DNA from: Actinernus sp. WN-2022
Taxonomy: Eukaryota > Cnidaria > Anthozoa > Actiniaria > Actinernidae
Length of the DNA: 64,000 nt
Assembly (NCBI GenBank): GCA_030867875.1
Contig: JAOWCC010000091.1
Location: forward strand, 558,001-622,000
Direction of reading: 5' to 3'
The stretch's first letter is position 1. The number at the start of each line of letters is the position of its first letter. Below the pieces are notes generated by a model that was given only the letters and a program-made list of their open reading frames with translations, made no database searches and had not been told where the DNA came from. Of the stretch, positions 43,826-52,106 are shown one piece after another. The position numbers were made by a program, and so were the translations under genes.

Positions 43826-44315
43826 CTTGATTCGATATAGTGGGTATATGTGGAGGTTCAACAGTTGTTCCAGGAATGACTACGTGACCAGATATGTGGA
43901 ATAGGACGCTAGCTAGAGCTACAAGGCGACCTGCTTTGAGCGATAGTAGGCCAGTCGCAGCACTGATTTCGTTGCGGACTAGGGGGTCTTCTTGTAGGTC
44001 CTTGATTAGGGCTTCTTGAGAATCTATTGGTACTAGGTAGGCAACTAGGCGGGTAGCTAGACGCGTCACGCCGTCGACTAAGCCTTTCGTTACTTGCTGA
44101 GCTAGGACGGCCTGATACCTCCTATACAACTTGTCTATTTCTTTCTCAGGAAGTCTAGAGATGTCTCCTAGAGAAAAGTTCTTACCTAAGTATTCTTTCG
44201 TTACGCCTGTTGCGGCTAAGATCGAAAGTGATTCGCGATTGTCTGACGTAACGTCTAGGTTGGTTGGTGGGCCTGTTACGTCCTCGCCGAATATCTCGAG
44301 TATATCTTTATCCAT
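43770..44315 (-). CDS. Unassigned protein with a hydrophobic stretch
   Basis: 181 residues. The N-terminal half is acidic and helical (MDKDILEIFGEDVTG). A central RRYQAVLAQQVTKGLVDGVT segment and a hydrophobic stretch (ATGLLSLKAGRLVALASVLF, ~120-140) follow, and the C terminus is polar. No recognised domain. It starts inside the last codons of the ATPase gene (8-base overlap) and overlaps the next gene, so it belongs to the same minus-strand cluster. Confidence 0.65.
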   Translation of the reverse strand: MDKDILEIFGEDVTGPPTNLDVTSDNRESLSILAATGVTKEYLGKNFSLGDISRLPEKEIDKLYRRYQAVLAQQVTKGLVDGVTRLATRLVAYLVPIDSQEALIKDLQEDPLVRNEISAATGLLSLKAGRLVALASVLFHISGHVVIPGTTVEPPHIPTISNQDGRTDGSDNCESSNDCTN

Positions 44316-44931
44316 GATAATATGTTATAGGTGCTGGGAGCTCTAACACTACCTCGAAAGGATGACGGAGACAGAAGCACATGCGAGCGAACTTATGGGA
44401 TCCAAGTATCATTCGTAACTCTTTGCATTCTTGTGAGCCTCCATAATCCTCAAATATCTTTTTGCCATCTACGGCCGATGCTGTATGAAATGCTACTACG
44501 ATAGCTACGTTCTCGCGGAAGGGTTTACATATGCTTGTTAGTTGTTGGGACAGCACCCAAACGGAAAGCCCTATATGTCGTGCAGAAAAGGCTAAGTCCA
44601 CTAGCTTGTCAGTTCGTTTCTTGACGTCCTTCGATGCGGCGCAATCATCGAGAATCAATAGAGTATTGGTACCTGACCAAAATGTTGTGCAAATACTCAA
44701 AGTAGCATCGATGGCATCCTGCGGTGGTGACATGACGAAGAAACGAGGATCTCGATTTGCAAATCCACGATAAGTTTTGTTGTGGGCATACGTAGGACAA
44801 ATCAGTACTATGTAATCGAACTTACCACGAAATGATCCACGAAGTTGTTCTATGAGAAACGCAGTCTTCCCACAATTCGTCGGACCGACTATGAGTGCGT
44901 TGAACGGCACGTGCTCTACGAGAGAATCCAT
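44308..44931 (-). CDS. Genome-packaging ATPase (FtsK/HerA-type)
   Basis: 207 residues. Walker A GPTNCGKT (16-23), Walker B LLILDDCA (91-98), then a SVWVLSQQ stretch (123-130) with the glutamine typical of A32-like packaging ATPases. C-terminal FHTASAVDGKKIFEDYG fits the family. It would power DNA entry into preformed capsids. The start overlaps the MCP stop as TGATG, and a TATATTATAC string inside the last MCP codons may be its promoter. Confidence 0.95.
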   Translation of the reverse strand: MDSLVEHVPFNALIVGPTNCGKTAFLIEQLRGSFRGKFDYIVLICPTYAHNKTYRGFANRDPRFFVMSPPQDAIDATLSICTTFWSGTNTLLILDDCAASKDVKKRTDKLVDLAFSARHIGLSVWVLSQQLTSICKPFRENVAIVVAFHTASAVDGKKIFEDYGGSQECKELRMILGSHKFARMCFCLRHPFEVVLELPAPITYYHG

Positions 44932-46166
44932 CAGTATAATATACTTTGCAGAGATCTGTTCAATATCGTGACCTGAGCATCCGCAAGGACATAGATGTGC
45001 ATTTTCACATTTCCACTTCCCTTTGCAGTTCTATGTATGCGAATGTCGATGTCCTTTCCACTACCGGTTTGTGCCAAGCCATCACCATGAACGGTGGAAT
45101 CTTTTGCTGTGCGACAATCGATTAGAATAGAGAATCTATTTTCAAAGAACTTCTTTGGAGTCATAGAAGTATTGGGTGTGCCAAACCAGCTTCTTGCAGC
45201 CTCCCAGAAATCTAGGGGAAGCATGCCGCTTGGAAAGAGTCTGTTGGGAATCCCATTGACATCTACTTCTACCTTCAAGATATCTGGATTCGAGAATGCT
45301 TCACTATCTCGCGTGCCAATGGTAGGTGGCTCTATGAATAGTAGAAGCAGTCCAGCAAAGGATCGTCGTGGAACATTGATGTTTTGAGATATCAAAGTAT
45401 CAGAGGTTTTAGCGATATCTACTGTTTTGAAGTGAACAGCGTAGTTGTATAGGAATGCAGTACCTATTTCATATTTGTGAAGTGCACTACTAGCCAGCGT
45501 TTCGTTCCTGATTGCTTCGTATTCTAGTTGGATGTTGGTAAGTTGGTACGTACCTATCTTCGTCGTATCCGATCCAATTACAACCTCGTTGGCAGACGCT
45601 AGAGTCAACTCGAATGTAATCGTACTTTCTAAGGCATGTGGATATAGGACTCCATGTTGTGTCAGAATGTCAACATCTAATGGAATCCTATACTTTGAAC
45701 CACATGCAGTTAGGAGCGCGTTGTCTGCAGCAGATGAAGTACTTGCGTCACCAGCTTTCGATCGTAGCTTATTCAAGTTCTCTGATTGAATGCCTTGTTG
45801 TATTCTAGACTCTCTCTCCTGCGTAGATAGGTATACATCGGAGTATGTTTGTAGGAGGTCTGGCCTGACAAGGTCTTCTACTGTTTCAGCTCCCATCCTA
45901 CAGATTCTACGCATGACCAAACAGCGTCCAACGTTCGAAACGACTCTGTTATTCACATGTCCACCAGATAGTACGATGTCGCCCAATAGCGCTAAGCTAC
46001 CAGGTACTAGTACTACATCTTCTGCTAGCTTTGGAACTTCTACGTATAGAGTCTCACCTGGATTGGCAGATGATCGAGTGAAAGTTTTCCTATACAAGTC
46101 TCGCGGAGCCTTGAGTGCATGAGGCTCTCTTCGTACTTGTGTGGGATCCAATGTTAACGAGATCAT
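44931..46166 (-). CDS. Candidate major capsid protein (double jelly-roll)
   Basis: 411 residues from ATG 46166, which directly follows TATATAGTTATATTCAAC; the in-frame ATG at 46202 lies inside the shared promoter. The protein is beta-rich. The segment YRIPLDVDILTQHGVLYPHA, then TITFELTLA and YQLTNIQLEYEAI, matches the pattern I know from double-jelly-roll capsid proteins of cnidarian Polinton-like elements, and STQERESRIQQGIQ fits the helical insertion. It is shorter than many Polinton MCPs. Position directly upstream of the packaging ATPase supports the call. Structure prediction would decide. Confidence 0.75.
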   Translation of the reverse strand: MISLTLDPTQVRREPHALKAPRDLYRKTFTRSSANPGETLYVEVPKLAEDVVLVPGSLALLGDIVLSGGHVNNRVVSNVGRCLVMRRICRMGAETVEDLVRPDLLQTYSDVYLSTQERESRIQQGIQSENLNKLRSKAGDASTSSAADNALLTACGSKYRIPLDVDILTQHGVLYPHALESTITFELTLASANEVVIGSDTTKIGTYQLTNIQLEYEAIRNETLASSALHKYEIGTAFLYNYAVHFKTVDIAKTSDTLISQNINVPRRSFAGLLLLFIEPPTIGTRDSEAFSNPDILKVEVDVNGIPNRLFPSGMLPLDFWEAARSWFGTPNTSMTPKKFFENRFSILIDCRTAKDSTVHGDGLAQTGSGKDIDIRIHRTAKGSGNVKMHIYVLADAQVTILNRSLQSILY

Positions 46167-46200
46167 GTTGAATATAACTATATATGTAGATATGTTTAAC
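46167..46200. promoter_or_regulatory. 34-bp divergent promoter, MCP and p363
   Basis: Only 34 bp separate two opposite ATGs. The region reads as TTGAATATAACTATATATGT followed by AGATATGTTTAAC. Each side ends in TTCAAC or TTTAAC directly before ATG, and the centre has overlapping TATA strings. Bidirectional use is inferred. Confidence 0.65.
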
Positions 46201-47292
46201 ATGGCCTCTGAGGGTAGGTATGATGAAAGAACTGATGAAGCTGAAAGAGCAAGAGACTACGACAACGATGATACTGTCAATGAAGAAGCACGGAAATTGG
46301 CGTCAGACTCTACGAATGTGGATCCGAGTGAATCATTAAACCTGAAAACTAGACGCGACTTCGCCAAGGAAGGTGCTCGACCAAAGAATCGGGAAACCTC
46401 GTTTACCGTAGAAGATAACGATTACTTCGACGAACTCGTTGCGGAGGATGAGGATAGAATCAAACATCCGAAATTTAGCGATCGCCGCGTAGTCTTCAAA
46501 ACAGGCACATCGGATGAAATGAAACAAATGCTATTCGATACTGTATGGAAACACTATGCGGATGTAGGGATTCGTGGAGACCTTGAGATAACTAAAGTAT
46601 GGGAGGCCGATAAGGAACGGGGCAGAATCTATCTTCACGCATTTGGAAGTAAAGAGAAGCCCATACCTTTGACCACAGTGAAGGGTGAAAGATATCAAAG
46701 TATGGGTAAAGATCTCAAATTTGCCCTAGGCCCTACAGATGCAGAAAGAGAAGACCAAGTCGTCCAAGGTCAAGAAAAGGCCACTGCACATCTCGAAATG
46801 GAAGATAGCATACTTCAAGATCTAACGTCAACTGAGGATCAGAAGGAAGCGGCTAAGAAAGAGAAAGTACACATCCATAACGAAATAGAATTACTCGAAC
46901 GTCAAGAGGGAGCCATACTAGAACGTATGTCGCTACGTGAAAGGATCAAATACATTTTCAGAAAGCATGGAATGACCGTTCTTGCAGTGGTAACTTCCGT
47001 TGGCGCTATCGTTAGTACGATAGTTTCCCTGTTGGCGAGATCCGTACCGAAACCAGTAAAGGCTGGTATCGATAAAGCAGCAGATGCAGTAAAGAAGGGA
47101 TTGCAAACGACTGGGGGGTTGTTGAAAGAAATGGGAAAGAAACTTGGACAGATCCTACCTGGAATGATTGGATCGATTGCGAGTTTCATATTTACTATGG
47201 CTGGTAAAGCTCTGGGAGTACTAGCACAGAATGTTTGGTTATTCATCGTAGCAATAGTGGTGATCACGATAGAGCAATACAAACGACGTTAA
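46201..47292 (+). CDS. Membrane protein with acidic N terminus (p363)
   Basis: 363 residues from ATG 46201. The first ~100 residues are acidic and probably disordered. The middle is helical with a coiled-coil-like stretch (EKVHIHNEIELLERQEGAIL). The C terminus has a hydrophobic helix (MTVLAVVTSVGAIVSTIVSL), an amphipathic lysine-rich linker, a glycine-rich helix (ILPGMIGSIASFIFTMAG) and a last transmembrane helix before KRR. The C-terminal pattern recurs in uncharacterised proteins of cnidarian viral elements as I recall. Membrane penetration or virion assembly are plausible roles. Its TAA overlaps the opposing gene's TAA within TTAA. Confidence 0.75.
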   Translation: MASEGRYDERTDEAERARDYDNDDTVNEEARKLASDSTNVDPSESLNLKTRRDFAKEGARPKNRETSFTVEDNDYFDELVAEDEDRIKHPKFSDRRVVFKTGTSDEMKQMLFDTVWKHYADVGIRGDLEITKVWEADKERGRIYLHAFGSKEKPIPLTTVKGERYQSMGKDLKFALGPTDAEREDQVVQGQEKATAHLEMEDSILQDLTSTEDQKEAAKKEKVHIHNEIELLERQEGAILERMSLRERIKYIFRKHGMTVLAVVTSVGAIVSTIVSLLARSVPKPVKAGIDKAADAVKKGLQTTGGLLKEMGKKLGQILPGMIGSIASFIFTMAGKALGVLAQNVWLFIVAIVVITIEQYKRR

Positions 47293-48977
47293 CGAAACAA
47301 CATCCATGCAATTCCAGCTGCGGCAATGGATGTCACTGCGAGATTAATTTCATGTTGTGGGGCAGCCTTTTGTACGGGATCTTGTTTCTTGTGCGTGACA
47401 GCCTTTGGTACAGGAACTCGTTTCTCGAGATGCGGCACCAATTTCTTATCTGGTGGTCCTTTCATAGGAAGAGGTAGGTGTCCTTTGCCTTCTGCATTGA
47501 TGTCGTTAGTGCCTAGCACCATATCTTTCGTAGCTTTCGGGATTGGATTCTTATAGCCATCTTTCTCACTAAGATAGTACACTAGATTGCTTGGCAATAA
47601 TCGCACGTCTACAGCTATTGCTAGATCGAGCCTCTTATGCGTTGACGTTATAGCGGTAAGATAGTTTTTGTAGCTCACCACTAAGTCGTTTTCGAGAATA
47701 GCATCTTCGACTAAGCTCTTAAACTTTTCTTGGACGTTATGGCTATCTATGATGGATCCGTTCAAGTCGGCTTGAGCACCAAGTATGCAATGTCCAAAAG
47801 CCTCGACAGATCTATTCAACCTACCCAATCCAACAGCTGTCAAACCCTTTCCGATTGGTGGCGTAAACCAATTGTATTGCTTTCCTTCATGTTCATCGTT
47901 CCTAATGAAGGCCACAAGATCGCCCTGATCCTCCTTACCTCCTTGGTCTGCAAATAAGTTATGTTTCTGAGGCCATGTGGTTGCACCTTTGTCATAGCTT
48001 CGGTCTCCATGGACGTTTACGTATCCTCTCGAACCTGGGTACAAAAGGAATATATCTCCTAGTCCATTATTCCTACCTCCGTGCCATCGGAAATCTGGTG
48101 TTCGAGATATACCGAATTCAATGCACAATTTCTCAAGAGCTGCTTTGTTATAGAGGTTATCCATTTGCTTGAAATGAGAGTCACCAGGTAAAGGAACTCC
48201 ATGAGTACCACCAAGTTCACGTAGAATTCTTCGTATCGTGAAATAAACATGGAATCGTAGGAACCCCTGAACGACTGGTGGATACGTTTTGAAAATAGGA
48301 TCAAACAATGACACTCCACATCCAGAAGTTGCACACCACGTTGCGAAATTCAATTGTTGAGGCCAATATTTGAAATCCGGACCATGTAACCAATGGTAGG
48401 ACTCATTTGCTGTCATATGCTTTACGACGGTCTCCTTGAATATATTTGGAACGCCTGCTTTGAACTTATTCTTTGAGGTGGCATATATCCATAGATTAGT
48501 GAGATCGATATCTTGTGCCGGTCCAGTAGAAGGAACTGCTGTAATAGGATACTTCGCACTCCTGTCTAGGGTCAACGTAGATGGGAAACCTTTATGCACA
48601 TCCCACAACGCATTATCGATACGTTTTTGAATCATAGTAGGTAACTTTGAGACATCATTGCCGTAAACGACATAGCTAGAATCTCCATCTCGAAACCAAA
48701 TACTCGTTGAATATTTGCCTGGACCGTTCACTTCCGTAGAGACATAGAACTTGTGAAGATCCGCATGTGGGTATCGTTTCTTGAACTTCGCCAACAGATC
48801 AGCATTCAACGTTGCGACCTCTCTACTTTCCACAGCTTCCCTATCTATCCGAGCTTGCTTCTCTCTCCTAGCTCGATTCTCAGCCTTTGACCGTATATTA
48901 GCATTCAGTGTTGGGGCCTCTTCCTCTTCGTCTTTCCCTCCGTAATGGTAACTGAAAAGACCTCCGGCCCTCCTCAT
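47289..48977 (-). CDS. Unassigned 562-residue protein with C-terminal TM
   Basis: 562 residues from ATG 48977, chosen because TATATATAGTTATACC and its complement lie between this ATG and the opposite ATG 49021; the in-frame ATG at 49043 would lie inside the neighbour gene. A charged N-terminal helix (EEEEAPTLNANI to REVATLNADL) precedes a large folded region with LNFATWCATSGCGVSLFDPI and FLRFHVYFTIRRILRELGG. A Pro/Lys-rich stalk and one C-terminal hydrophobic segment (LAVTSIAAAGIAWML) follow. No enzyme motif found, and no His-Asp-Cys arrangement like adenain. The C-terminal anchor suggests a virion membrane or surface protein. Confidence 0.7.
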   Translation of the reverse strand: MRRAGGLFSYHYGGKDEEEEAPTLNANIRSKAENRARREKQARIDREAVESREVATLNADLLAKFKKRYPHADLHKFYVSTEVNGPGKYSTSIWFRDGDSSYVVYGNDVSKLPTMIQKRIDNALWDVHKGFPSTLTLDRSAKYPITAVPSTGPAQDIDLTNLWIYATSKNKFKAGVPNIFKETVVKHMTANESYHWLHGPDFKYWPQQLNFATWCATSGCGVSLFDPIFKTYPPVVQGFLRFHVYFTIRRILRELGGTHGVPLPGDSHFKQMDNLYNKAALEKLCIEFGISRTPDFRWHGGRNNGLGDIFLLYPGSRGYVNVHGDRSYDKGATTWPQKHNLFADQGGKEDQGDLVAFIRNDEHEGKQYNWFTPPIGKGLTAVGLGRLNRSVEAFGHCILGAQADLNGSIIDSHNVQEKFKSLVEDAILENDLVVSYKNYLTAITSTHKRLDLAIAVDVRLLPSNLVYYLSEKDGYKNPIPKATKDMVLGTNDINAEGKGHLPLPMKGPPDKKLVPHLEKRVPVPKAVTHKKQDPVQKAAPQHEINLAVTSIAAAGIAWMLFR

Positions 48978-49020
48978 GTTGAAGCTATACGTATATATAG
49001 TTATACCTTCAACATATAAG
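48978..49020. promoter_or_regulatory. 43-bp divergent promoter, p562 and penton
   Basis: TTGAAGCTATACGTATATAT then AGTTATACCTTCAACATATA lies between opposite ATGs. It shares TTGAAG/CTTCAA borders and the TATAGTTATA core with the MCP/p363 promoter. Confidence 0.65.
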
Positions 49021-49698
49021 ATGGTTCTCTTATATATCACCACAACATTGGCCGACCATACTGTCTACTTCGACAACCCTATTCTCATACAGAACGTTTC
49101 ACTAGTCGAGGTCACTATTGAGAATAGTTGGTGGAACCTAGAAGAGCCAGGGAGCTTTCATTGGAATGTCAATGGTGTGATGTTTCCACACGAAATTAAG
49201 GTGGGGAACTACGATATAGCAACCCTCCAGACCCTCTTCAAACCCGCAATCGACGCTGGTATCATAAAATTCAGGAAACTCTTATCGACGGGGAATTGGG
49301 TCCTAGATGTTATGAAACGGATCATTCTTAGCAAGAATGTCTGTGAACTGTTTATTAAGGGGTGTAAGAGTTCCATAGATATTCCTAACAAGACTTTAAC
49401 TATAGCGGTAGGCACTTTCCCTATAAATATCCTCTTTGAGATCGATACGTTATATGTCCACTGTGACGTAGTGGATTCCAGCTTCTCACTCCTAGAGGGA
49501 AAACGCTCGAAAGGCTTGGCTAGCATAGATGTCCGAGGCGATAGATTTGTGAAAACGACGTATGCCTCACTGCAACCTCTAGATGTCAAAGCTCTAGGTA
49601 CGATACAAAGCAGCCTTCGTCTGACAATTCTCGATGAGAAAGGCAATCTGATAGACTTCCGTGGTCGACCGATACGATACGTGTTGAAGCTTGAGTAA
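49021..49698 (+). CDS. Candidate penton/minor capsid protein
   Basis: 225 residues from ATG 49021. Beta-rich with short loops. The C-terminal ending LRLTILDEKGNLIDFRGRPI then YVLKLE is the signature I associate with the minor capsid (penton, single jelly-roll) protein of Polintons and adintoviruses. The N-terminal FHWNVNGVMFPHEIKVGNYD segment is also typical. It would occupy the five-fold vertices. It is head-to-head with p562 and followed after 19 bases by p203. Confidence 0.75.
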   Translation: MVLLYITTTLADHTVYFDNPILIQNVSLVEVTIENSWWNLEEPGSFHWNVNGVMFPHEIKVGNYDIATLQTLFKPAIDAGIIKFRKLLSTGNWVLDVMKRIILSKNVCELFIKGCKSSIDIPNKTLTIAVGTFPINILFEIDTLYVHCDVVDSSFSLLEGKRSKGLASIDVRGDRFVKTTYASLQPLDVKALGTIQSSLRLTILDEKGNLIDFRGRPIRYVLKLE

Positions 49699-49717
49699 GC
49701 TATATGTATAACGTACA

Positions 49718-50329
49718 ATGGAAGGCGATTCGATTCCACCGTTTCCATCAGCACCAAGTATCTATCCACAGATTGCTAGTGACACTGGAAAGAACTTTAG
49801 ACTGCAAACGATCCGAGACACGCTTTCGGACATCGAAGTTCAAGAAAGGCACTACGAAGGTGTGCGCAAGAAATATGCACGTTCTCAAGGAATAGTTCAT
49901 GGAATCGCAGTGGCAACTGGAGGTCTATCTGTGATCTTATCTGGATCTGGATTGGGCGCAGCGTTGACTGGGGTTGGAATAGTGATTGGTCTACCACTTG
50001 GAGTTATTGGTGGACTATGTGGATTAATTTCAGCATCTACAACCCTTGGAGCTAAGAAGTTAGGAATGAAGGTTTCTAAGCATGAAAGGACAACTATGTT
50101 GGCAAAGGCGAAAATCAATACGATTCGCGATCTAGTATCGAAGGCCTTACGCGATGAAAACGTATCCGACTCCGAATACGGTCTCATTCTGAACGAAGCT
50201 AATAAGTATGAGATCATGAGGTCTGAAATTCGTCGCAAGGCTTCCATAGGTGAAAAAAGCACGGATCGGGTTCGAGCCGAACTCAAGCAAGAAGTGCAAA
50301 AGGAAATGCGAGAAAAACTTGGAATGTAA
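49718..50329 (+). CDS. Membrane-active-like protein with glycine-rich hairpin
   Basis: 203 residues. A helical N-terminal part (LSDIEVQERHYEGVRKKYAR) is followed by a long hydrophobic, glycine-rich region (VATGGLSVILSGSGLGAALT then GVGIVIGLPLGVIGGLCGLI, ~70-110), probably two membrane helices. The C-terminal half is charged and helical (AKINTIRDLVSKALRDE and SDSEYGLILNEANKYE). The layout resembles uncharacterised proteins of other cnidarian Polinton-like elements. It may act in entry or assembly; unproven. TATATGTATAACGTACAATG upstream is a likely promoter. Confidence 0.75.
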   Translation: MEGDSIPPFPSAPSIYPQIASDTGKNFRLQTIRDTLSDIEVQERHYEGVRKKYARSQGIVHGIAVATGGLSVILSGSGLGAALTGVGIVIGLPLGVIGGLCGLISASTTLGAKKLGMKVSKHERTTMLAKAKINTIRDLVSKALRDENVSDSEYGLILNEANKYEIMRSEIRRKASIGEKSTDRVRAELKQEVQKEMREKLGM

Positions 50330-50332
50330 GAA

Positions 50333-51325
50333 TCAACGTTTCCTATGAAAGGAACGAACATGGTTCTCACTTTCACTTTGCCAAGTCCTACTGCTAGTTA
50401 GCCTATGTCTAGTGTAGATTGGTTCGAAGTGGGAATGGTAAGAAGACAACTCCTTGACAAAACGCTTGACCGCATTTCCAAATATGCCACATCGCTTAAC
50501 GACATCCTTAAAAGACATAGACGATCCGGAGCGACGTAGCACCTCGTAACTTGCTCCAACGACTTTCGTCTTAAGCATTGATTTTGGGCCTATATTGTTT
50601 TCCATTGCCGTAGTAACGACCTCGTGGACTATTTGTTGAACGTCCCTAGGTACTACTACAAGATCTAGTTGTAGGAAAGTCGTTGCAATGTGAGGAACTA
50701 TGCGCTCAGCATCCAAGTCTACATCAATCTTATCGTCGTCACACAGAGAACGTATGAAGACCTCTCCACTATGAATGCCTTCGTTTCTTAGTTGCATGAA
50801 GCGAGCGACCTCACCTTTAGATCGGACGAATCCACATTGTATGCATGCATGGTAGAGTAGAGCAGCTAAAATATTTTTCTTAGCATCGCTACGCTTGAGA
50901 CAAACTTTCATTACTTGGGTGAATGCGTCGGCTACGATTTCTAACGCGTTCATAGGGAACGATAGGTCATAACTTTGTTTATAAATAGTGTTGTATGCTC
51001 GTAGTTCTTGTAGGAGCGTTCGTCGTTTCAGTTCTATGTCATCATCGCTTTGCTTTGGTTTTGCGTGGTCTAGATCACTTTGATACTTAAACCCGTCCGG
51101 ACCTACTATACGCAGTCGAGTAGTAATAATGTCGATCTTAGTTTCTTCACATGGTTCGACCTCGGAAACAAGCCCACATGTGGGACACACGAATTCCGTT
51201 CCTTGTATTTCAAAGGGGCAGAGACAATCAGAACATGTTTCACTGGTGTTAATATGTTCCACTTGTGGTTTGATATTCAGGCTGCTACGAATTCCAGGCC
51301 CAAACAATCTGACTAGCTCGTCCAT
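50333..51325 (-). CDS. TFIIB/VLTF3-like transcription factor
   Basis: 330 residues. An N-terminal zinc ribbon has C31-x2-C34 and C47-x2-C50 (CSDCLCPF, CPTCG). It is followed by cyclin-fold-like helices: AKKNILAALLYHACIQCGFV, then VARFMQLRNEGIHSGEVFIR, and a second repeat around VPRDVQQIVHEVV. This domain order fits TFIIB and the poxvirus-type late factor VLTF3. It probably directs transcription from the element's TATA-like promoters, maybe late genes. It converges with p203 with a 3-base gap. Upstream TCTATAGTTGTATC precedes the ATG, and hairpin H2 lies ahead of it. Confidence 0.75.
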   Translation of the reverse strand: MDELVRLFGPGIRSSLNIKPQVEHINTSETCSDCLCPFEIQGTEFVCPTCGLVSEVEPCEETKIDIITTRLRIVGPDGFKYQSDLDHAKPKQSDDDIELKRRTLLQELRAYNTIYKQSYDLSFPMNALEIVADAFTQVMKVCLKRSDAKKNILAALLYHACIQCGFVRSKGEVARFMQLRNEGIHSGEVFIRSLCDDDKIDVDLDAERIVPHIATTFLQLDLVVVPRDVQQIVHEVVTTAMENNIGPKSMLKTKVVGASYEVLRRSGSSMSFKDVVKRCGIFGNAVKRFVKELSSYHSHFEPIYTRHRLTSSRTWQSESENHVRSFHRKR

Positions 51326-51356
51326 GATACAACTATAGATGTCGTACGTTCAATAG

Positions 51357-51420
51357 AAAAAAAAAGAAGAATGAAGAGGGCCACGCAACGACCTTCTTCA
51401 TTCTTCCTTTTTTCTTTTTT
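51357..51420. terminator. Hairpin H2 after the zinc-finger gene
   Basis: Arms GAAGAATGAAGA (51366-51377) and TCTTCATTCTTC (51395-51406), loop CACGCAACGAC, flanked by A-run and T-run. It starts 12 bases after the stop of the gene at 51432 and ends 32 bases before the TFIIB-like ATG. Confidence 0.75.
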
Positions 51421-51431
51421 CGTGGCTATTC

Positions 51432-51869
51432 CTAAGCGTCCTTCTCGTTCCTCAAGGCAGCCAACACCTCGTTGAGCGCATGGTTGAGAGACTCTCCGAG
51501 ACCTTCCACTGGTTCCAGCACTCTTGATTCAGCGGGCAATGCTACCTCCGGTTCCACCATGTTTGGCTCCTCCTTTCTTGGATCCTCTAGCTTCTTGCTG
51601 GACTTCTTAGCGCGTCTTATATAGACACCGGAAGACTTCACCTTGATGGTAAGACGGTCGCATCCTGAGCAAAGCTCGTAATCAGTACGACATCCTTTAC
51701 CGCACTTCGAGCATGGTACATATGGGGCACAGCCTTTTGAGATTTGGTAGTTATGCTGGGAACAGAACTTCGTTGTCTTCGAAATCCTCTTTGGGCATTT
51801 CAAGTCCTTCCCTCTCATCAACCAATCACAAGTTATTGCGGTGTCTACGTTCGAGTCCTTCTTCGACAT
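51432..51869 (-). CDS. Cysteine-rich zinc-finger protein
   Basis: 145 residues. Cysteine pairs CDWLMRGKDLKC, CSQH, then CSKCGKGC and CSGCDR form a likely two-site zinc module in the same order as the protein at 15521-15898 of viral fragment II. The middle is basic (IRRAKKSSKKL) and the C-terminal part acidic with a helical tail. A nucleic-acid-binding or regulatory role is plausible. Its promoter region is unusually long for this element (about 165 bp), and a TIR-like fragment and hairpin H3 lie upstream. Confidence 0.65.
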   Translation of the reverse strand: MSKKDSNVDTAITCDWLMRGKDLKCPKRISKTTKFCSQHNYQISKGCAPYVPCSKCGKGCRTDYELCSGCDRLTIKVKSSGVYIRRAKKSSKKLEDPRKEEPNMVEPEVALPAESRVLEPVEGLGESLNHALNEVLAALRNEKDA

Positions 51870-51989
51870 GTTTGATCTGTATGGTGTTAATGTGTACTAA
51901 GATGACAACGAATGCTAATATCGTGGAATAAAGAATATATACTAATACCATTCGGTGGTAATATACAGTATAATAATCATTCCTTTAAC

Positions 51990-52036
51990 ATATGCTTCAA
52001 GTTTAGATTTTATGTACAAGAATGTCTAGTGACAAA
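51990..52036 (-). repeat. Internal copy of TIR sequence
   Basis: TTCAAGTTTAGATTTTATGT followed by ACAAGAATGTCTAGTGAC closely matches the right TIR (53165-53205) and, inverted, the left TIR (37695-37735). It abuts hairpin H3. Nothing else of the TIR is present here. Confidence 0.75.
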
Positions 52037-52091
52037 AAAAGAAGAATGAAGAGAGTCACGCAACGACTTCCTTCATTCTTCTTTTTTTTTC
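52035..52091. terminator. Hairpin H3 after the TIR-adjacent gene
   Basis: Arms GAAGAATGAAG (52041-52051) and CTTCATTCTTC (52071-52081), loop CACGCAACGAC, flanked by A-run and T-run. It begins 16 bases after the stop at 52107. Confidence 0.75.
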
Positions 52092-52106
52092 CTCCATTAC
52101 CTACGT

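Noticed and set aside
47289..48977. Adenain-like protease call for p562
   Set aside because: No ordered catalytic His, acidic residue and Cys in the expected context could be seen; the cysteines in the WCATSGCG segment lack the surrounding motif.
49209..49769. 186-residue antisense frame across the penton gene
   Set aside because: It is a shadow of the penton frame with no domain and no promoter-like start.
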